This document shows positions 60,896 through 64,000 of a DNA stretch of 64,000 nucleotides, piece by piece (positions within the stretch are counted from its first letter, which is position 1; every line of letters starts with the position of its first letter). The stretch lies in contig OY757024.1 of assembly GCA_963580285.1 (NCBI GenBank), positions 125,736,045 to 125,800,044 of the forward strand, written 5' to 3'. The position numbers and the translations under genes are program-made. The stretch is from Lucinisca nassula (Eukaryota; Mollusca; Bivalvia; Lucinida; Lucinidae). Under the pieces are notes generated by a model. The model did no database searches. It saw only the letters and a program-made list of their open reading frames with translations, and was not told the DNA's origin.

Positions 60896-61138
60896 CATCA
60901 CGAAAACACGCCTATATAATTTTGACCCCCTTGAACCCCACTTTTATAAAGTAAAACTGGGGTCTAAAATATAGATTGTGGGTACTCGTTAGAACCGCCT
61001 CATCGAGGCGGTTCTAACGAGTACCCGCAATCTATATTTTGAGCAGAAATAAGGAAAATATCACAATTTTTCATCCTAAAAATTCTGTTTTTATGCTAAA
61101 AAAATACACTGTATTAGTATAGGGATGTTTTCGTAATG
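60896..61138 (-). mobile_element. HP-A MITE
   Basis: CATCACGAAAACACGCC at left and GGGATGTTTTCGTAATG at right, with g on both flanks. The core is intact, but the block between 'aaactggggt' and 'ctaaaatatagattg' is shortened. Confidence 0.85.
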
Positions 61139-62040
61139 GTTGGCTGGTTCGTATTCTTTGCAATGCAATGCACTGATCTTGAAACCTGCCGCTACAATAA
61201 AGAATCCCAAGCTGTCGGTTGAATTGTTATTTGTGTCTAAATCCCCGCACAAAATCAAGACTTTATTCAACAAATCAACTGCATTGATTTGACAAACATC
61301 TTGTTTAACGATTTTCTAGAAATTGTGTTGATAAAACAAGCGAGCGGAAGATCGAGTGATGACAGCTTGATTGATGGAAGCGACAGAGTTAGTTAATCGA
61401 AGACACTTGCCGTAAAATTAGCTTGCCACAACCGGTTGATTACGCCTCACAGCCTACGCGCATTGTGATTACAAGATATATGTATTTATACCAAGGAACT
61501 ATGTGAATGCAAAAAGGGCCGATGAATAGCAAAATGCACATGCCATCACCTAAATAAGGCTGTGCAATAAACCTCACTTCTTTCAGAGAAAGGTGGGGGT
61601 CGGGTTGGGGGTTACAAGGGTAAACGTAAGTTTCTTATTTTTCATTTAAAACATAGCTTGCAGGCGCTAAAGGCTGTTTCAAACATGACAGAGAAAATTA
61701 TCATAAACGTTAGAGTAAAACAGAATGATTGAAGGGGATATGACAGATTACATTTTCTTGAACACCTGATAATGAAATCCTGGAACTAACCTTGTGATAG
61801 CAATTCTGATCCTACCCAGGTTATCCTAGCCAGGGATAGGATAAAATATCGAGAGGTTTCACGTGTTTGGTAAGCACTGATTGAATAGGACGTCATATAC
61901 GCCGTCCGGTTAAGTATGACGTCTCTGCACTTACAGTGACCTCAAAAACACCGCATTATCGTTATCATAATAAGACGGACGTCAACAATCGAAGTTATTG
62001 CATTATAAAAAATTCCATTTTCAGAAATGAAAGATATACA
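61139..62040. other. No recognisable gene or repeat
   Basis: A short inverted repeat 'gatcctacccaggttatcct' / 'agccagggataggat' lies near 61811-61847. No coding frame is supported. Confidence 0.45.
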
Positions 62041-62043
62041 AGA

Positions 62044-62195
62044 GAAAGAATCTTATAATGGTGTGAGGGGTCAATAGAAAATCCGTCCCGAGAGATCACT
62101 GTCCGGCATCACTCGGCAAGCCTCGTGATGCCGAACAGTGACCCTCGGGACAGATTTTTCTGTCCATCCTTCACACTCATGTAAGATTCTTATAA
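62044..62195. mobile_element. Palindromic MITE, second copy of the 14765 family
   Basis: The ends are 'aagaatcttataatggtgtg' and 'cacactcatgtaagattctt'. The core 'aaaatccgtcccgagagatc' with 'gaccctcgggacagattttt' surrounds 'tcggcaagcctcgtgatgcc'. Confidence 0.85.
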
Positions 62196-62210
62196 TCTCG
62201 CATGTGTTTC

Positions 62211-62511
62211 GCCCCCGCCAATCGGAGCTTGGAGAAATAGATTGGGCTGCATGGTGCTTCCACGCAGAGCTGAAACTGACCGCAAATGAGTACCGGTAAA
62301 CAGCTTAGAAAGACTACGCCTGCCCAGCCAAAGTGGTGTGGGTCAGTCCGCCCATTGCATATAAGCCTTTTGATTTCATTGGACGGCAGGGATTGAGATG
62401 TCATTTCATCGCAATGTCGGATAAAAGTCCCACAAAATTGGAAGCAACGTCTCTAAAATGACCTTTACAGTGTTGACGGGGACGTTAAACCTCAAATCAA
62501 ACAAACAAACT
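62211..62511 (+). mobile_element. SINE-1 copy, full length
   Basis: The head is 'gcccccgccaatcggagctt', the body has 'ggcagggattgagatgtcat', and the tail 'gacggggacgttaaacctca' is followed by aatcaaacaaacaaac. The target duplication was not clear. Confidence 0.88.
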
Positions 62512-62864
62512 TGTACGTTTAGGTGTATAAACATATAGTGAAATATTGGTTTACAGTGTTGTTCATATAGCAATATTTACATTTCCAGTGTCAAGCCAAA
62601 TGTAAACCAACAGAAAACAATGTAGTTCACACTTCCATGAACGCATCGAGTCACATGATTTCCATTGATGCCAAGCGACGTCAGTCTAAACCTTGGTTCT
62701 CTACGATACAATTGGGCTTTGGTGAAGTCAGCGCTGTTCCGCTCTTTGTAGAAGAACAGCGTGTAAATGTTTTTCAGCTTTAAACGTTTTCCCTATAAGC
62801 ATCATTATTTTTTGCCCAGCGATGCGGAGCAAAGAATGTAAAAATAAGAAATAAACTTAATTTT
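62512..62864. other. No recognisable feature
   Basis: No gene or recognised repeat seen. Confidence 0.4.
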
Positions 62865-62995
62865 TCTGCTGTACATGAAAGTATGAACGACAGCGAATCG
62901 CTAGCAAAATTTACATGAATCCCTTCGGGGTTCATTTACTTTGCAGGCGACCCACTGCGACCATACTTTCATGAACAGCAGAAAAATAAAAATCA
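62865..62995. repeat. Foldback element
   Basis: 'tttctgctgtacatgaaagt' pairs with 'actttcatgaacagcagaaa'. The centre has 'aatcgctagcaaaatttaca' and 'gaatcccttcggggttca'. It is about 125 bp with a 3-base difference between arms. Confidence 0.85.
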
Positions 62996-63059
62996 TTTCT
63001 CAAATAAATACAGTGGCTCACGCAACGTCACGTGATCATTTTGTGACGTCAAAATAAAG

Positions 63060-63330
63060 CACCAATATGAATGGACGATGGCGACGTTATGACGTCAATG
63101 GCGTTCTTCTGCTGAGAAGTGTGCGAAATTGTTTTCTTGTTTCAAGTTAAGCACTAAAACCAAAATTAGATGGAAAATAATTTAAATATGAGTAATAAGC
63201 GTTAATATGTTTAACGTGCAACATCAGTTCACGAGCAAAGTGAACACCTTCAATGAACGATAAATAAATTAAGGTTGCTTCTTTTTTTTTTTTTTTTTTT
63301 TTTTCTTTTTTTTTCTTTCTTTTTTTTTGG
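63060..63330. repeat. Repeat shared with 45600, then a T-rich tract
   Basis: 63065-63155 matches 45605-45735 and carries the uninterrupted target of the SINE-1 at 45722 ('attgttttcttgtttcaag'). A T-rich tract follows at about 63280-63330. Confidence 0.65.
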
Positions 63331-63505
63331 CTCTAAAACAGCTTGTCGGTACACATTAGAACAACCTACTTGCGGTGGCTCTAATGAGCACCAACAGTCA
63401 ACGATATGAAAACCATATCATAAATGTGTTCCAGAAATATGCCTGTTTTTGGAGTCAGTAAAAATGCGCTATATCACACAGCCATCTGTTTTACGATCCA
63501 TTTCT
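63331..63505 (-). mobile_element. HP-B MITE, degenerate
   Basis: 'ggtacacattagaacaacct' and 'ggtggctctaatgagcacca' form a worn core. 'aatgcgctatatcacacagc' and 'catctgttttacgatcc' correspond to the reversed left end. Confidence 0.6.
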
Positions 63506-63534
63506 GCTCAATTTATCTGCTCTACTACTCGACT

Positions 63535-63843
63535 ATGAAATTTGACATTTGTCTTTTTACGGTGGTAATGGCAACCGGTCAGGCTATATTGTATCGTAAG
63601 ATGAAATTGAGTTTGGTCGATATGTCGGCCGGTCGACAAAGTTTATATATTTACTGTCGAGTCAACACTACTGATGCCATGCCGAACTGTCCCATCAAAT
63701 GGGAAGGTGCCACCAGTGATGTCGGTTCTGTTCTATTATGTTCTACTGACCACTGCCATATTACATGTAGAAGTGGGTTGTTATTCTGTTTTTCAGATAC
63801 CTCGTCTAATAATTTGGCCAATCACTGCCAGCCTTACACTTGA
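63535..63843 (+). CDS. Possible small secreted cysteine-containing protein (uncertain)
   Basis: From the ATG at 63535 a 102-residue frame starts MKFDICLFTVVMATGQA, which looks like a short signal peptide, and has seven further cysteines (in CRVN, NCPI, LCSTDHCHITC, FCFS and HCQP contexts) before TGA at 63841-63843. The same frame is open upstream to 63424, but that part lies in an HP-B remnant. I recognise no family, see no splice sites, and cannot exclude a chance opening. Confidence 0.2.
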   Translation: MKFDICLFTVVMATGQAILYRKMKLSLVDMSAGRQSLYIYCRVNTTDAMPNCPIKWEGATSDVGSVLLCSTDHCHITCRSGLLFCFSDTSSNNLANHCQPYT

Positions 63844-63887
63844 ATAGGTTTCCGGTTGTTGTGGTATATTGTTGTCGCCGCTGTTAC

Positions 63888-64000
63888 GGTAAGAGGACAC
63901 TTCGGCCCCTTAACCACTTCGGCCCCTAGACACCTCGGCCCCAAAACCACCTCGGCCCCACATAAAATTGAAACCCTAGACAGGTCGGCCCCTGGACACC
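63888..64000 (+). repeat. CTTCGGCCCC minisatellite, 16-17-bp units
   Basis: Units such as 'acacttcggccccttaa', 'ccacttcggcccctag', 'acacctcggccccaaaa' and 'ccacctcggcccca' follow one another, interrupted by 'cataaaattgaaaccctag'. The array runs out of the window. Confidence 0.85.

Noticed and set aside
3092..63505. Repeated hairpins interpreted as a CRISPR array
   Set aside because: The units are far apart, have transposon-like ends, lie in both orientations and are interrupted by other elements. The DNA is eukaryotic.

Overview
This window looks like intronic and intergenic DNA from a marine mollusc, most likely a bivalve. The clues are AT-rich sequence, a single recognisable host exon, three or four tRNA-derived or CAAA-tailed SINE families, many palindromic MITEs, and a Jockey/CR1-type LINE. 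The species assignment is an inference. I see no prokaryotic features, no rRNA, no CRISPR array and no functional tRNA.

Host genes. The one well-supported gene is the last coding exon of a neuroligin-like adhesion protein on the + strand (32793-33781). It carries the end of the cholinesterase-like domain, a proline-rich stalk, the transmembrane helix, a cytoplasmic tail and a C-terminal PDZ ligand. I find no further neuroligin exon upstream, so positions 1-32792 are probably its last intron, filled with mobile DNA. A short cysteine-containing reading frame at 63535-63843 is the only other possible host coding sequence, and it is weak.

Mobile DNA. (1) Hairpin MITEs, called HP-A, HP-B and HP-D here, have different terminal inverted repeats but share a near-perfect central palindrome built on TCGTTAGAACCGCC / GGCGGTTCTAACGA. 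About 30 full, partial or fused copies run from 3092 to 63500. (2) A reverse-transcriptase element, called RTX, has RT motifs (IPMGTNCAPLVA, YLDD) at 56515-58360 and a long 3' region scattered as many fragments. (3) SINE-1 has a CAAA tail; at least eleven copies are seen and several have clear target-site duplications. (4) Other SINEs have tRNA-like heads (28171, 41458, 47150). (5) A Jockey/CR1-like LINE is decayed at 50600-51800 and has an inverted 5' part at 54525-55405. (6) A Tc1-like transposase relic lies at 30268-30733 with an inverted arrangement. (7) A 262-bp mobile tandem unit lies at 513, 34112 and 56656. (8) A 3.4-kb insertion at 19619-22978 carries a dimeric higher-order tandem array of about 327 bp.

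Layout. 1-2475: RTX end and two related tandem arrays. 2476-19140: mostly HP MITEs, RTX 3' fragments and SINE-1. 19145-24540: RTX copies interrupted by the tandem-array element and by other MITEs. 24630-32720: MITEs, a repeat of about 430 bp (27330-30060), and the Tc1 relic. 32793-34380: neuroligin exon and 3' flank, with hairpin MITEs on both sides. 34380-50210: dense nested MITEs and SINEs. 50600-55405: LINE fragments. 55632-61138: the best RTX copies with nested insertions. 61139-64000: foldbacks, one SINE-1, a possible small ORF, and a terminal CTTCGGCCCC minisatellite.

How the pieces relate. Nesting gives a relative order of insertion: SINE-1, SINE-3 and two TA-targeted MITEs sit inside HP elements; HP elements sit inside RTX fragments; and RTX fragments also sit inside HP elements, so HP and RTX activity overlapped. 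The main candidate for something undescribed is the shared palindromic core carried by MITEs with unrelated ends.
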